Source: JAEUIX01 sp964611125
GTDB taxonomy: Bacteria > Planctomycetota > Phycisphaerae > Phycisphaerales > UBA1924
Reading direction: 5' to 3'
Length of the DNA: 64,000 bases
Assembly (NCBI GenBank): GCA_964611125.1
Contig: CAZSZO010000008.1
Coordinates: 1 to 64,000 of the forward strand
The notes beneath the pieces were generated by a model. It worked only from the letters and a program-made list of their open reading frames with translations, did no database searches and was not told the DNA's origin. Shown here in pieces: positions 27,759 through 38,544 of the stretch. The translations under genes and the position numbers were made by a program. Positions within the stretch are counted from its first letter, which is position 1, and each line of letters begins with the position of its first letter.

Positions 27759-28862
27759 TCAGCGGCCCCGTCGGTCCTTCCCGCGGCGCTCGCCCGGGCT
27801 GACCCCCGCGAGGCGGGCGAGGGCCGCGAGCTGGCGGAAAAAGGCGATTCGCGGCATGGCCGGGGCGCCGACAAAGGTCGCCCCCGCGGGGACATCGTTC
27901 ATGATTGCCGAGAACGCCGCGATGCGGGCCCCGGCGCCGACCCGCAGGTTGTCGCCGATCCCCGCGTGCCCGCCGATCATCACGCCGTCTTCGATGACCA
28001 CGCTGCCGCTGATCCCCACGCTCCCGGCGATCAGGCAAGAGCGGCCGATGCGGGTGTTGTGGCCGATCTGCACCAGGTTGTCGATCTTGGTCCCCGCGCC
28101 GATCACGGTGGGGCCGAACTTCCCGCGGTCGACGCAGCTGCCGGAGCCGATCTCGACGCCGTCGTGGAGCTCGACGTTCCCGGCGTGGGGGATCTTCACG
28201 ACGCCGCGCCCGTCGGGGCTGGGGCGGAAGCCGAAGCCGTCGGCGCCGATCACGGCGTTGGAGTGCACCAGGCATTTGGCCCCGATCACGCAGCGGTGGT
28301 GCACCACGGCCCCGGATTCGATCACCGTTCCGGGTCCGATGCGCACGTGGTCGCCCAGCGTCACCCGGGATTGCACCTGGCACCCGGGGCCCACCCAACA
28401 CCCGGCGCCGACGACGCACAGCGGGCCCACGTGGGCGGTGGGATCGATGTCGGCCCCGGGGCCCACGATGGCGCTGGCGTGCACGCCCGCCGGGGCGGGC
28501 GGGTCGGGCGGGCGGAAGATCTTGATCGCCGCGATCAGCGCCAGATCGGCGTCGGGCACCACCAGCACCGCGCGGGGCGCCTGGCCCGAGGCGGGGCCCG
28601 TGGCGGGGCCTGCGGGCGGCAGATCGATCGACCGCGAGACCAGGCAGGCCCCCGCCCGAGAGGCGGGCCACAACTGGGCGTACTTGGCCGAGCGGATGAA
28701 GGTCATCTCGTCGGGCCCGGCCCCTTCGACCGAGTTCAGCCCGCGCAGGGGTACATCGGCCGGGCCGCGCAGCTCGGCGCCCAGCGCGGCGGCGATGCTC
28801 CCGCTGGTGTGCGCCGGGTTCGACGGCAATGCAGGGTTGGTCGTGGCCTGCGGGCTGGTCAT
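27759..28862 (-). CDS. lpxD: UDP-3-O-acylglucosamine N-acyltransferase (LpxD)
   Basis: A 367-residue acyltransferase that adds the N-linked acyl chain in lipid A synthesis. The N-terminal uridine-binding domain (about 20-120) is followed by left-handed beta-helix hexapeptide repeats (about 125-340; for example IGPGTVIESGAVVHH, VIGADGFGF, IGHNTRIG). The catalytic His is His268 in IDNLVQIGHN. A Pro/Ala-rich loop (about 82-97) is inserted in the N-terminal domain, and the tail is basic. Order ompH-lpxD-lpxC on one strand is close to the usual bamA-skp-lpxD-lpxC cluster. Start is the ATG at 28862. Confidence 0.94.
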   Translation of the reverse strand: MTSPQATTNPALPSNPAHTSGSIAAALGAELRGPADVPLRGLNSVEGAGPDEMTFIRSAKYAQLWPASRAGACLVSRSIDLPPAGPATGPASGQAPRAVLVVPDADLALIAAIKIFRPPDPPAPAGVHASAIVGPGADIDPTAHVGPLCVVGAGCWVGPGCQVQSRVTLGDHVRIGPGTVIESGAVVHHRCVIGAKCLVHSNAVIGADGFGFRPSPDGRGVVKIPHAGNVELHDGVEIGSGSCVDRGKFGPTVIGAGTKIDNLVQIGHNTRIGRSCLIAGSVGISGSVVIEDGVMIGGHAGIGDNLRVGAGARIAAFSAIMNDVPAGATFVGAPAMPRIAFFRQLAALARLAGVSPGERRGKDRRGR

Positions 28863-28902
28863 GCGTGTCGACGCCGCGGGCGGCGAGCGGGGCGCTGGCG
28901 GG

Positions 28903-29544
28903 TCACTTGTTCGGGCCGGCGGCGGGCGCAGGGGCCGCCTTGTATTCGTTGTTCATCAGCGTGACCAGCTCGGCGGTGATGTCGTGGCGCGGGTCGATGT
29001 ACATGAACCGCTTGAGGGAGATGGTCCGCTCGATCTCCTGGCTGGGCCCCTCGGGCACCTTCACGCCCTCGTCGCTGACGATCACCATCGTGTAGCCGCT
29101 CTGCTTGGCCAGCTGCTGAGCCCCGGCGGTCATCTTGTCGTAGATCGCCTTGTACACCTCGCCGCGACGCTGGTCGATCAGGGCCTCGAACAGCTCCTTC
29201 TTCACCTTGGCGTTGGCCCGCATCTCGATCAGCCTGGCCGCCGCGGCCTTGCGGGCGGCGATATCGGGGGCCGCCTGGATCTTGCTGTCCTGGTTCTTGA
29301 TCTCTTCGGCGATCTTGTTGAGCTCCCCCTGCAGGCTGTCGCCGTAGGCCTTCAAGGCCGCCTCGGCGTCGGCCCGCTCCTTGAGCTGGTCGAGCGTCTT
29401 AGCCAGGTCGACCGTCACCACCACCGCCGTGGGCGGGGCGAAGCGCAGCGCCACAGGAACGCCGACCGAGGTCACCGCCGCGATGGCGACGATCGAACCG
29501 GCCAGGACAAGGGCGAGCGAGCGAGGGGAACGGGTGTGGGTCAT
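28903..29544 (-). CDS. OmpH/Skp-like periplasmic chaperone
   Basis: A 213-residue OmpH-family protein that would hold unfolded outer-membrane proteins in the periplasm and pass them to BamA. The N-terminal signal (MTHTRSPRSLALVLAGSIVA) leads to VVTVDLAKTLDQLKER and a long coiled coil (about 60-160, rich in Ala, Lys, Glu), then a beta segment (GYTMVIVSDEGVKVP), the Skp layout. The tail is Ala/Pro-rich. The ATG at 29544 is preceded by GAGGAT. It lies between bamA and lpxD on the same strand, 121 nt after bamA and 40 nt before lpxD, as in many Gram-negative bacteria. Confidence 0.86.
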   Translation of the reverse strand: MTHTRSPRSLALVLAGSIVAIAAVTSVGVPVALRFAPPTAVVVTVDLAKTLDQLKERADAEAALKAYGDSLQGELNKIAEEIKNQDSKIQAAPDIAARKAAAARLIEMRANAKVKKELFEALIDQRRGEVYKAIYDKMTAGAQQLAKQSGYTMVIVSDEGVKVPEGPSQEIERTISLKRFMYIDPRHDITAELVTLMNNEYKAAPAPAAGPNK

Positions 29545-29665
29545 GATGGCGGATCCTCGTTGAAAAGGAAGACGGGAGCCATGATATGCGGAGAGGCGCT
29601 TCTGCGGCGGCGGACCGACGCCCCGAACCGACGCCCCCGGACGGGCGGCCCCGGCCGGCGGCCGT

Positions 29666-32233
29666 TCAGAACGGGATGTCAACCGCGAAGGAGAAGACCC
29701 GCTCGCCGTCCTCTTCCTGCTTCAGGAAGGGGAACGCGAAATCGAAGGCCAGCGGCGCCGGTCCCAGCTGCGGCAGGTAGAGCCGGATCCCGGCGCCGAA
29801 CGCCGCCCGGTACTCGCCGAAGCTCACATCGTTTGAAACCGTGCCTGAATCGATGAACACCACACCCGAGATGGTCTTCTCGATCAGCGGCTGCTCGAAC
29901 TCCGGGCCGAAGAAGAACGCCCACGTGCCGCCGACAGGGTCGGCGCTCGGAATATCCGGCTGGCCGACCACGGGGTTGCGGCGGACGCCGCGCGGCGACA
30001 CGCCCCGGAAGCGGTAGCCGCGGAAGCTGCGGCCGCCCAGGAAGTAGCGCTCGAAGATCGGGGCCTCGCCCCGCCCCTCGGGGATGTACTGGGCCAGCGT
30101 CTTGAACTGCAGGATCTGCTTGCGGCCCAGGAAATCCTCGCCGACGGTCAGGAAGAGCTGGTGCTCCCCGGCGATCTTGGTGAAGTCGTAATCGCCGCCG
30201 AACGCGCCGACGCGCTCCACCGAGAGCTCCAGGCGGGTGCCCTTGCTCGGGCGGAGCCGGCTGTCCAGCGTGTTCCGCACCAGGCGGGCCCCGAAGCCCG
30301 TGAGCGTGCTCCGCCCCTCGACATCGAAGATGTCCGTCGCCGAGTTGGCGTCGATGTTGTTGATGTCGATGCTCTCGGCCCGCATGAACACTTCGCCCTG
30401 CCACCGCTGCCCGAACTGCCGACCGAAGTTGAGGCGGCCGCCGAAGCGGTCGTCGTCGTACTGCGTGAAGTCGCGCTGCCGGAAATAGCCCGCCACCCCG
30501 AACGTGTACTCGGTCCCCAGCAGCGACGGCTCAGCGAACGACACCGAGTAGTTGGATGACTCGGTGCCCGGCTGCACCGCGATGTTGAACGTCTGCCCCG
30601 CCCCGCGGAACGCCCGCCCCGTGATGAACTCGCTGAACGACTCGGGCACGTCGGCGATGTCGAAGTTTCGCTGCGAAAGCGAGATCTGGCCCAGCAGACC
30701 GGCGTCCGAGGTCACCGCCGCGCCGAATGTCACCGCGCCGGTGTTCTTCTCTTCGACCTCGATCAGCACGTCGCGATGGCCGGGGTTTTCGTCATCGGCC
30801 GGCTGGATCGTTGCGCGCGGCTCAGGCCGGCGTTCGCGCGGCCCGGCGAACAGGTTCGTGAAGGTCAGCAGCGCTTCGGTGTCCTTCACCGCCGTCGAGT
30901 CCAGCGGGCGCTCGGGCTGCACCTGCACCTGCCGCCGGATGACCTTGTCCTGCGTGAGATCGTTTCCGCTGATGGCGACCAGCCCGGTTTTGCTGGGCTT
31001 GCCCTCGCGGATGGTCAGCAGCAGGTCGACCTGCGGGCTGGCGGGGTCGCGCAGCTCGGCCCGGGCCACCGACACATCGACAAAGCCCATCTGCCCGTAC
31101 GCGTTGCGGACGATCTCCACCGCCTTGCCGACCTTGTCAACGCTGTACGCGTCGCCAACCTTGATTGGCAGGAGCCCCGCAAGCTGCTCCTGGCTCATCA
31201 CCGTCAGCGGACGCTCCTTGCCGCCGGCGCCGGGCCCCGGCTCGCCCTTGGCGGGGGTCGCGGTCACGCGGATCGAGCGGAGCGTGTACAGCGCCCCTTC
31301 CTCGACCAGAAAGGTCAGGATCGCCTCGCGGCCGTTGGGCGCCGGGCGGATGGTGCGGTCGGCACGCACGTCCAGATACCCGCGATCGCGGTAGAACTTG
31401 ATCAGGTTCGAGACGTCCTGGTCGAGCACGGTGTCGTCGAGCGTGCCCGAGGTCAGGATCCCGGCTTCCTCGGTCTTGATCTGCGACCGCAGCAGGCGGG
31501 CCGGCTGCGAGGCGTTGCCGTCAAAGCGGATGTCGGTGATCTTCACCCGGTCGCCCTCGCGAATGCGGAACAGCACGATGCCGTTCTCGTCGAGCTCCTT
31601 CTGCTCGACCGTCACCGCCGCCTGGTAGTACCCCTTCTTGCGGTACAGATCCTCGATGCGGCGCTGCGTCCGGTCGAGCTGGAACCGGTCCACGGGCGTG
31701 TTGGCCAGCAGGGTCACCTCGCTGCGCAGTTCCTGGTCTGAGATCTGGCGGTTGCCGGTCACCTGCACATCGCGGATGATCGGCGTCTCCAGAAACTCAA
31801 AGATCAGCAGCACCGTCGAGTCTTCAAAGGGCTGGACCCGCGCTGTGATTTCCTTGAACTTGCCCAGCCGAGTGAAGTTCTGCACATCCGTCTGCACCGT
31901 GGCCTGCTTCAGCGGGCGACCCTGCTGCGAGCGCAATTGGTTGCGCAGCAACTGCTCATCCACGGCTTTCAAGCCTTGCATGCGGACTTCACGGATGACG
32001 CGGTTCTCAAACGGATCGAGGGCGGGGATCGCCGAGGGCAGACGCTCAATCGCCGGCGGCGGCGCGGCGCCAGGCGCGGGCGCTGGCGTCGGGGCCGGCG
32101 GTTGGCCCGGCGCGGGCTGGCCGGCCAGCAGCGACCCGGCAATCATCGCCAGCAGGCTCGCACTGCGCGGCGACGGATTCGTCAGGCTGAAGTGGGGGGA
32201 TGGCCGGCTCACCAGAGGGCGGACAATAGCCAC
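29666..32233 (-). CDS. bamA: Outer-membrane assembly factor BamA
   Basis: An 855-residue protein that inserts beta-barrel proteins into the outer membrane. A signal peptide (about 20-48) and Pro-rich linker precede tandem POTRA domains (about 65-480; for example VIREVRMQGLKAVDE, PIIRDVQVTGNRQISDQEL, VKITDIRFDGN, SIRVTATPAKGE). The 16-strand barrel occupies the rest, with GGRSFRGYRFRGVSPRG, the VRGF/Y-type lid-lock region, and a C-terminal Phe (FSFAVDIPF). The GTG at 32233 is chosen because GAGGAG lies six nt upstream and gives a normal signal sequence; open sequence further upstream is unsuitable. It leads the ompH-lpxD-lpxC block. Confidence 0.93.
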   Translation of the reverse strand: MAIVRPLVSRPSPHFSLTNPSPRSASLLAMIAGSLLAGQPAPGQPPAPTPAPAPGAAPPPAIERLPSAIPALDPFENRVIREVRMQGLKAVDEQLLRNQLRSQQGRPLKQATVQTDVQNFTRLGKFKEITARVQPFEDSTVLLIFEFLETPIIRDVQVTGNRQISDQELRSEVTLLANTPVDRFQLDRTQRRIEDLYRKKGYYQAAVTVEQKELDENGIVLFRIREGDRVKITDIRFDGNASQPARLLRSQIKTEEAGILTSGTLDDTVLDQDVSNLIKFYRDRGYLDVRADRTIRPAPNGREAILTFLVEEGALYTLRSIRVTATPAKGEPGPGAGGKERPLTVMSQEQLAGLLPIKVGDAYSVDKVGKAVEIVRNAYGQMGFVDVSVARAELRDPASPQVDLLLTIREGKPSKTGLVAISGNDLTQDKVIRRQVQVQPERPLDSTAVKDTEALLTFTNLFAGPRERRPEPRATIQPADDENPGHRDVLIEVEEKNTGAVTFGAAVTSDAGLLGQISLSQRNFDIADVPESFSEFITGRAFRGAGQTFNIAVQPGTESSNYSVSFAEPSLLGTEYTFGVAGYFRQRDFTQYDDDRFGGRLNFGRQFGQRWQGEVFMRAESIDINNIDANSATDIFDVEGRSTLTGFGARLVRNTLDSRLRPSKGTRLELSVERVGAFGGDYDFTKIAGEHQLFLTVGEDFLGRKQILQFKTLAQYIPEGRGEAPIFERYFLGGRSFRGYRFRGVSPRGVRRNPVVGQPDIPSADPVGGTWAFFFGPEFEQPLIEKTISGVVFIDSGTVSNDVSFGEYRAAFGAGIRLYLPQLGPAPLAFDFAFPFLKQEEDGERVFSFAVDIPF

Positions 32234-32490
32234 TTCCAGCTCCTCACACAAACCGATTCGGGCGCCCCGGGCTTCTAGGGAGCGGTACCTAGGGGTTGCA
32301 GCGTATTTCCATCGGTTCAAGAGACCTTCGCTGGACAGTTGAGCCGATCCATGAGACAACTGCTCCCCTGCGTAGGGCAGTGCCCTAAGGATCGGACCCC
32401 GGTCCTGCCGCCTGCTTCGGTGTTCGTCGATCGTCTTTCCCCGCTCTCTTTCGCGCGCCCAGCCGCGCGTTCGGATTCCAAGGACAGTTG

Positions 32491-33027
32491 ATGCCCCCTT
32501 CAAACGCCTGGTCGTTTCGCGCCCTGCTGTCTCGAATCCGTCGGGGCCTCACGGCGGTCGCCATGCCCGCCTCCCTGCTGATCGGCTTCGGTTGCGTCTG
32601 GCTCTTCGCGCCCAGCGCGTTCCGATCGCTCAACACCCTCGACCTCGCCGTGGTGCTCAGCCTGATGGCTCTGCCTGGCGCGGCGGTCTGGGCCCTCGCC
32701 TTGGAGCGCCGCTGGGCCGCGGATCACGCCCACATCCACCAGCACGCCTCCGGGCCGCAACTGGCCAGCGCGGTTCACCTTGTCAACGTCAACGCGGGGC
32801 CCGTGGGTCTCAGCGCGGCCGCCAGTCGTCCCGCGGCGCCTCGGGTCGCATCGGTCGACGCCAGCGAGCCGGTTCCAGCCGCGCTGATCCCCGACGCCCT
32901 CACCACCATCGCGTTAGAAGCGGCCTTGCAGGCTGCTTCGGCGCCGGCCCGAGCCCCCATCGGGCGGACCATCCGCCACCCCGCTGCGGAGCGGGCGGGC
33001 GAGCCGGTGCATCGCGCCTCGGCGTGA
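32491..33027 (+). CDS. Small membrane protein, unknown function
   Basis: A 178-residue protein I do not recognise. Two membrane helices are visible (about 22-42, LTAVAMPASLLIGFGCVWLF, and 52-70, LDLAVVLSLMALPGAAVW), followed by a polar, Ala/Pro-rich cytoplasmic or periplasmic tail of about 105 residues. Start is the ATG at 32491 with AAGGA six nt upstream. It is divergent from bamA across 257 nt and convergent with mrp. No catalytic or binding motif is visible. Codon use resembles the neighbours. Confidence 0.6.
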   Translation: MPPSNAWSFRALLSRIRRGLTAVAMPASLLIGFGCVWLFAPSAFRSLNTLDLAVVLSLMALPGAAVWALALERRWAADHAHIHQHASGPQLASAVHLVNVNAGPVGLSAAASRPAAPRVASVDASEPVPAALIPDALTTIALEAALQAASAPARAPIGRTIRHPAAERAGEPVHRASA

Positions 33028-33079
33028 GTTTGCTGCCGACCACGCCGCCACGCCGACCACGCGCTGGCGCGCTGGCCAT

Positions 33080-34267
33080 TCAACTGATCGTGAGCACCGG
33101 GGTGTTGGCGCCAAGCCGAAGGTTGGCCAGGGCCACCTGGGCCTCTACCTGCTGCACCACCGCATCGAGCTCGCGACCGAGTTGGCCGCCGCCCGAGGTG
33201 AAGTTGGCGGTGGGGTCGCCTGAGTCGCTGTGCGTGCGCAGGGCCATGTTGATCGGCACCGCCCCCAAGTACGGCACGCCCAGCCGCTGAGCCATGCCCG
33301 CGGCGCCCCCCCGCCCGAAGATGTCGTATTCCTTGCCGTCATCCCCGATGAAGTAGCTCATATTCTCAACCACACCCAGCACGTCGATCCCCAGTTGCTG
33401 GAACATCCGCACCGCCCGCACCGCGTCATCCTGTGCCACCCGCTGCGGGGTGCAGACCACCACCGCCCCGGCCAGCTTGAGTGTCTGAGCCAGGGTGAGG
33501 GCGACATCACCGGTTCCGGGGGGGAGGTCGATCACCATGTAATCGAGCTCGCCCCACTGGGTCTGCTCGACGAGCTGCTTGAAGGCGCCGTGGGCCATCG
33601 GGCCGCGCCAGATGAGGGCCTTCTCGGGGTCAACGAGCTTGCCGATGGTCATGGCCTTCACGCCATGGACCAGGAACGGCTGGAGCATGTTCCCGAGGAT
33701 GTTGGTCTGCATGCTGTGCAGGCCCAGCAGCGTGGGGAGCGAAGGGCCGTAGATGTCGCCATCGAGCACGCCCACGGCGTACCCGCGCCGGGCCAGACCC
33801 ACCGCGAGGTTCACCGCGATGGTGCTCTTGCCCACGCCGCCCTTGCCGGCGCCCACGGCGATCACCGTCTTGACGCCCGGAATGCCGCTGGCGCTCGATT
33901 GCGCCGAGGGCGCCGCGGCGGCTTGGCCCGCGGGGCTCGGGGGGTTCGGGGGGTTCGGGGGGTTCGACCCGGCGCCCGGGCCCGGCGCGTGCGTGTGGGC
34001 GCCCCGCATGTGACCCCCCTCGACCGTGAGCGACTTGAGCTCGGCCCCCAGTCGGGCGGCCTCATGGCGGATCGCCCCGTCGACCATCGCCAGCAGCGGC
34101 TGATGCTGGGCGGGCGGCACATCATCGAGCGCGAGCCCGACCGCGACGATGCCGTCGCACGCCGCGATGCGGGTGACGGCCCTCGAGGCGACGAGATTCT
34201 GCCCCGTGGCGGGATGGGGGATGCGTGCGAGGATCTCGGTGATGATGGGCTTGCTGAGTTCGGGCAT
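33080..34267 (-). CDS. mrp: Mrp/ApbC-family P-loop ATPase
   Basis: A 395-residue protein of the Mrp/NBP35 family, iron-sulfur cluster carriers. An N-terminal MIP18-like domain (about 5-85) is joined by a Pro/Asn-rich linker (NPPNPPNPP, from a GGGGTTCGGG repeat) to the ATPase domain with deviant Walker A GAGKGGVGKST (about 139-149), DGDIYGPSLPTLLG and DLPPGTGDVALT. The cluster-binding CxxC motif, normally between VENMSY and DIFG, is missing: the text reads FIGDDGKEYDIFGRGG. Members with such a replacement are known. ATG at 34267 is the start. It is divergent from lysS, 78 nt apart. Confidence 0.88.
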   Translation of the reverse strand: MPELSKPIITEILARIPHPATGQNLVASRAVTRIAACDGIVAVGLALDDVPPAQHQPLLAMVDGAIRHEAARLGAELKSLTVEGGHMRGAHTHAPGPGAGSNPPNPPNPPSPAGQAAAAPSAQSSASGIPGVKTVIAVGAGKGGVGKSTIAVNLAVGLARRGYAVGVLDGDIYGPSLPTLLGLHSMQTNILGNMLQPFLVHGVKAMTIGKLVDPEKALIWRGPMAHGAFKQLVEQTQWGELDYMVIDLPPGTGDVALTLAQTLKLAGAVVVCTPQRVAQDDAVRAVRMFQQLGIDVLGVVENMSYFIGDDGKEYDIFGRGGAAGMAQRLGVPYLGAVPINMALRTHSDSGDPTANFTSGGGQLGRELDAVVQQVEAQVALANLRLGANTPVLTIS

Positions 34268-34345
34268 GGGGGAGGTTATGGCTGGGGCGGGCGGGCGAGC
34301 GTGCCGGTCGGTTCGCCCGCGCCGCCTGGCACTACCATCCGCCCC

Positions 34346-35947
<1,602 letters not shown>

Positions 35948-35956
35948 CCCAGCGCG

Positions 35957-36015
35957 CCCAAAAAGCAATGAGGGGTGAGGAGCTGCGCGTCCGTGCGCCG
36001 GTCCTCACCCCTCAT
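35957..36015. terminator. Terminator between lysS and a small gene
   Basis: A perfect 14-bp stem (35968-35981 with 36002-36015) with a GC-rich loop of 20 nt. On the minus strand it is followed by a T-run (AAAAA at 35960-35964 on the plus strand), so it best ends the leftward small gene; it also lies directly after lysS and can stop readthrough from both sides. Confidence 0.8.
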
Positions 36016-36064
36016 GCTTGTCAGCCGCGATCCGTGGCTTCCTTGACCGTCCTGATTTCGTCGC

Positions 36065-36346
36065 TTACGCCGCGTAGCCGGGCGGGCCGTCGTCGTCGCC
36101 GCCGACGGTCGGGAACTTGTAGTTGTCGACGTCGTCCTTGAGCTGGTCGACCTTGTCCTGCATGTCATCGAGGAGGCGCTCGATGCGCTGGACCACATCG
36201 CCCTTGGTGGAGGGGCGGACCGTCTCGACGGCCCGCCGCCGGGCCAGGTCCAGCGCGTGGCGCGGGAAAATCAGGCGATGGTCGTCGCCGTCGCCGCTCC
36301 GTCCTCGCCCGCCCCGACTGTTGTTGCCGTCGTCGCGAAGCCGCAT
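36065..36346 (-). CDS. Small acidic coiled-coil protein, unknown function
   Basis: A 93-residue soluble protein. A polar N-terminus (MRLRDDGNNSRGGRGRSGDG) is followed by a charged segment (ALDLARRRAVETVRPS) and a helical heptad-like run (RIERLLDDMQDKVDQLKDDV) that probably forms a coiled coil, ending PPGYAA. I do not recognise the family. The clean terminator just downstream and the sensible amino-acid content support it as a real gene. It is divergent from nothing nearby; 255 nt of unassigned sequence lies between it and plsY, which is on the same strand. Confidence 0.6.
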   Translation of the reverse strand: MRLRDDGNNSRGGRGRSGDGDDHRLIFPRHALDLARRRAVETVRPSTKGDVVQRIERLLDDMQDKVDQLKDDVDNYKFPTVGGDDDGPPGYAA

Positions 36347-36601
36347 GTGGACCTCCGTGTGCCGCAGACGTTGAACTGATCGGCGCAGGGATGAAGCGTC
36401 TTCAGTGAGGGCCCAAAAGGCCTTGAAATCAAGCCAAATCTGAACGCTCGCGACAGGCGGACCAGGGCGGTGGGGGGCGCCGCGCCAGCCGTCACAGGGT
36501 GCGCCCGCAGCCCAATCGGGGCCGTCCGGGCGGGCCGGGCCGGGTCGGCGATCCGGGCAGTTCAGGCCGCCTTTGCGCGTTGCGCCGCACGCCGCCCGCG
36601 C

Positions 36602-37387
36602 TCAGGTGGTCGGCCCGCCCCGCCCGCCAGCCTCGCTGACAGGCCCCGAAGGCCCCTTCGGACCGCCAATGCGCAATTCCGTGCCCGCCAGCATCCGCGC
36701 GATGTTCCCCCGGTGCTTGTACACCACCAGCGCGGCAAGAACTGCCGACATCGCCACATACGGCCAGCTCACCACCTGCACCGGCGAATCCACTGGAGTA
36801 GGGGGGACCCCCTCCGGCGCCTGCCCAAGAAGGCCGAGAACCAGCCAGAGCGGTCCGACCAGAGCCGCCGAAATCGGGAGGCTCGCCGCCGCGAGGCACG
36901 ACGCCAGGCCCATGTACCGGGTCGTCTTGAGCACCACCGCCCACACGAGCAGGGCCAGCAGGGCGGGGGCCCCCAGCGCCGGCCACACGCCCAGCAGCGC
37001 TCCGAAGCCGGTGGCCACACCCTTCCCGCCGCGGAAGCCGAGCCAGGGCGAATACATGTGCCCCAGCACCGCCCCGGCGACCACCGCCAGCCAGCACCAG
37101 GCCAGGGGAGCGGGGGTATCCAGCCGTCCCAGCAGGCCCAGCCCGCCGGGACGACCCTCGGGCCCCAGCAGCACGCCCGCGGCGAGCGTCGGCGCCAGCC
37201 CCTTCAGAAAGTCGAGCCCGAAGCACGCGAACCCCCACCCCCGCCCCAGCACCCGCCCGATGTTGGTCGCCCCGATGTTCCTGCTGCCGTGCTGGCGCAC
37301 GTCGACGCCCTGGGCCAGCCCGATGAGCAGCCCGAACGGGATCGACCCCAGAAAAAACGCCACGATGATGAGTGCGCCGGCCACCAC
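36602..37387 (-). CDS. plsY: Glycerol-3-phosphate acyltransferase PlsY
   Basis: A 261-residue inner-membrane enzyme that uses acyl-phosphate to make lysophosphatidic acid, the first step of phospholipid synthesis. Conserved stretches are FLGSIPFGLLIG, QHGSRNIGATNIGRVLGRGW (the GSGNxGATN motif, here GSRNIGATN), VLGHMYSPWLGFRGGKGVAT, and KHRGNIARMLAGTE near the C-terminus. About six to seven helices are predicted. The tail is Gly/Pro-rich. The start is a GTG at 37387, three nt after the stop of the upstream CDF gene, suggesting translational coupling. Confidence 0.92.
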   Translation of the reverse strand: MVAGALIIVAFFLGSIPFGLLIGLAQGVDVRQHGSRNIGATNIGRVLGRGWGFACFGLDFLKGLAPTLAAGVLLGPEGRPGGLGLLGRLDTPAPLAWCWLAVVAGAVLGHMYSPWLGFRGGKGVATGFGALLGVWPALGAPALLALLVWAVVLKTTRYMGLASCLAAASLPISAALVGPLWLVLGLLGQAPEGVPPTPVDSPVQVVSWPYVAMSAVLAALVVYKHRGNIARMLAGTELRIGGPKGPSGPVSEAGGRGGPTT

Positions 37388-37390
37388 GCC

Positions 37391-38338
37391 TCAGAGCGTA
37401 GCGGGCGGGCCCCCCGGCCCGTTCTCAGCCGGCTCAACGTGGATGAGCACATCACGCACCGTCGGCGCGTGGGCCCGGATCGTCGCCTTCACCCGTCCCC
37501 CGAGGGCGTGGGCGTCGCGCACCGGCATCTCGGGATCGACGTGCAGGTGCATGTCGACCAGGTGCCACGGGCCGCTTTTGCGGGCCAGCACTTTCTCGAC
37601 GGCGCGCACCCCGGGCACCCCCTGGGCCACGCGCCGGACTTCTTCGATCAGGCTGCTGGGGGCGGTGTCGAGCAGCTCCCCAAGCGGGCCCCGCGCGATC
37701 AGCACGGCGTTGACGACGATGATGAGGGCCGCGACGGCCGCGGCGATCTTGTCAGCCACCGCCCACGCCGGTCCGCCCCACAGGGCCAGGATGATGCCGG
37801 TCAGGGCGGCCAGCGAGGTGATGGCGTCGGAGCGGTGGTGCCAGGCGTCGGCCAGCACCGCCGAGCTCCCCGATTTGCGGGCCGAAGCCCGGGCGATCCG
37901 GAACAGCGTCTCCTTTATCGCAATCACCCCCAGCAAGACCCACAGCGTGAAGGCCGCGGGCGGGGGATGGGTGACCATCGCTTCCCGGATCGCCTGTACG
38001 CCGATCCCCAGCCCCGCAATCAGCAGGATGCCTCCGACCGCCAGGGCCGAGAGGGCCTCGGCCTTGCCGTGGCCGTAGGGGTGGTCGTCATCGGCCGGGC
38101 GCTCGGCGTAGCGCAGGCCGCCGACCACGATCAGCGAGCCGAGGATGTCGGTGAGGGATTCAACCGCGTCGGCAATCAGGGCGTAGGAATGCCCGATGAC
38201 CCCGGCCAGCAGCTTGGCGAGGGCCAGCAGCAGGTTGATGGACAGCCCCAGCAGGGCCACCCGCTGCCCGTGCCCGGAGGCGCGGTCGAACGGCTTCGCG
38301 CTGGGCAGGGCGGCGAGGTGGGGTGCTGGTGAGGTCAC
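37391..38338 (-). CDS. Cation diffusion facilitator (CDF) metal transporter
   Basis: A 315-residue membrane antiporter that exports divalent metal ions (Zn2+, Fe2+, Mn2+ or similar). Six helices; the metal site residues are in SYALIADAVESLTDILGS (D in ADAVE, D in TDILG) and in LADAWHHRSDAITSL (HxxxD, HHRSD). DDDHPYGHGKAEALS is the family loop. A cytoplasmic domain (about 215-310) holds HLVDMHLHVDPEMPV. The start is the GTG at 38338, which gives a normal N-terminus; upstream frame is Gly/Pro/Arg-rich. It overlaps no gene and abuts plsY. Which metal is unclear. Confidence 0.9.
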   Translation of the reverse strand: MTSPAPHLAALPSAKPFDRASGHGQRVALLGLSINLLLALAKLLAGVIGHSYALIADAVESLTDILGSLIVVGGLRYAERPADDDHPYGHGKAEALSALAVGGILLIAGLGIGVQAIREAMVTHPPPAAFTLWVLLGVIAIKETLFRIARASARKSGSSAVLADAWHHRSDAITSLAALTGIILALWGGPAWAVADKIAAAVAALIIVVNAVLIARGPLGELLDTAPSSLIEEVRRVAQGVPGVRAVEKVLARKSGPWHLVDMHLHVDPEMPVRDAHALGGRVKATIRAHAPTVRDVLIHVEPAENGPGGPPATL

Positions 38339-38544
38339 GGCCTGCGGATGGTACCTCCGCTTGCCTCCCCGCCCGCCCGCAGCCCCCCGCCACCCGGCGC
38401 CGGGGCCGAGGCCGGGGCCGGGGCCGGGGCCGCCAACACCCCGTCCAGATGCCCACGCCTGCACCCGCTTGGGCCTCAAAGGCGTATATGCTTCTCCCCG
38501 GCCCGCGCAGTAACCAGCGCGCCGGCCGACCGGAGATTCCCGCC

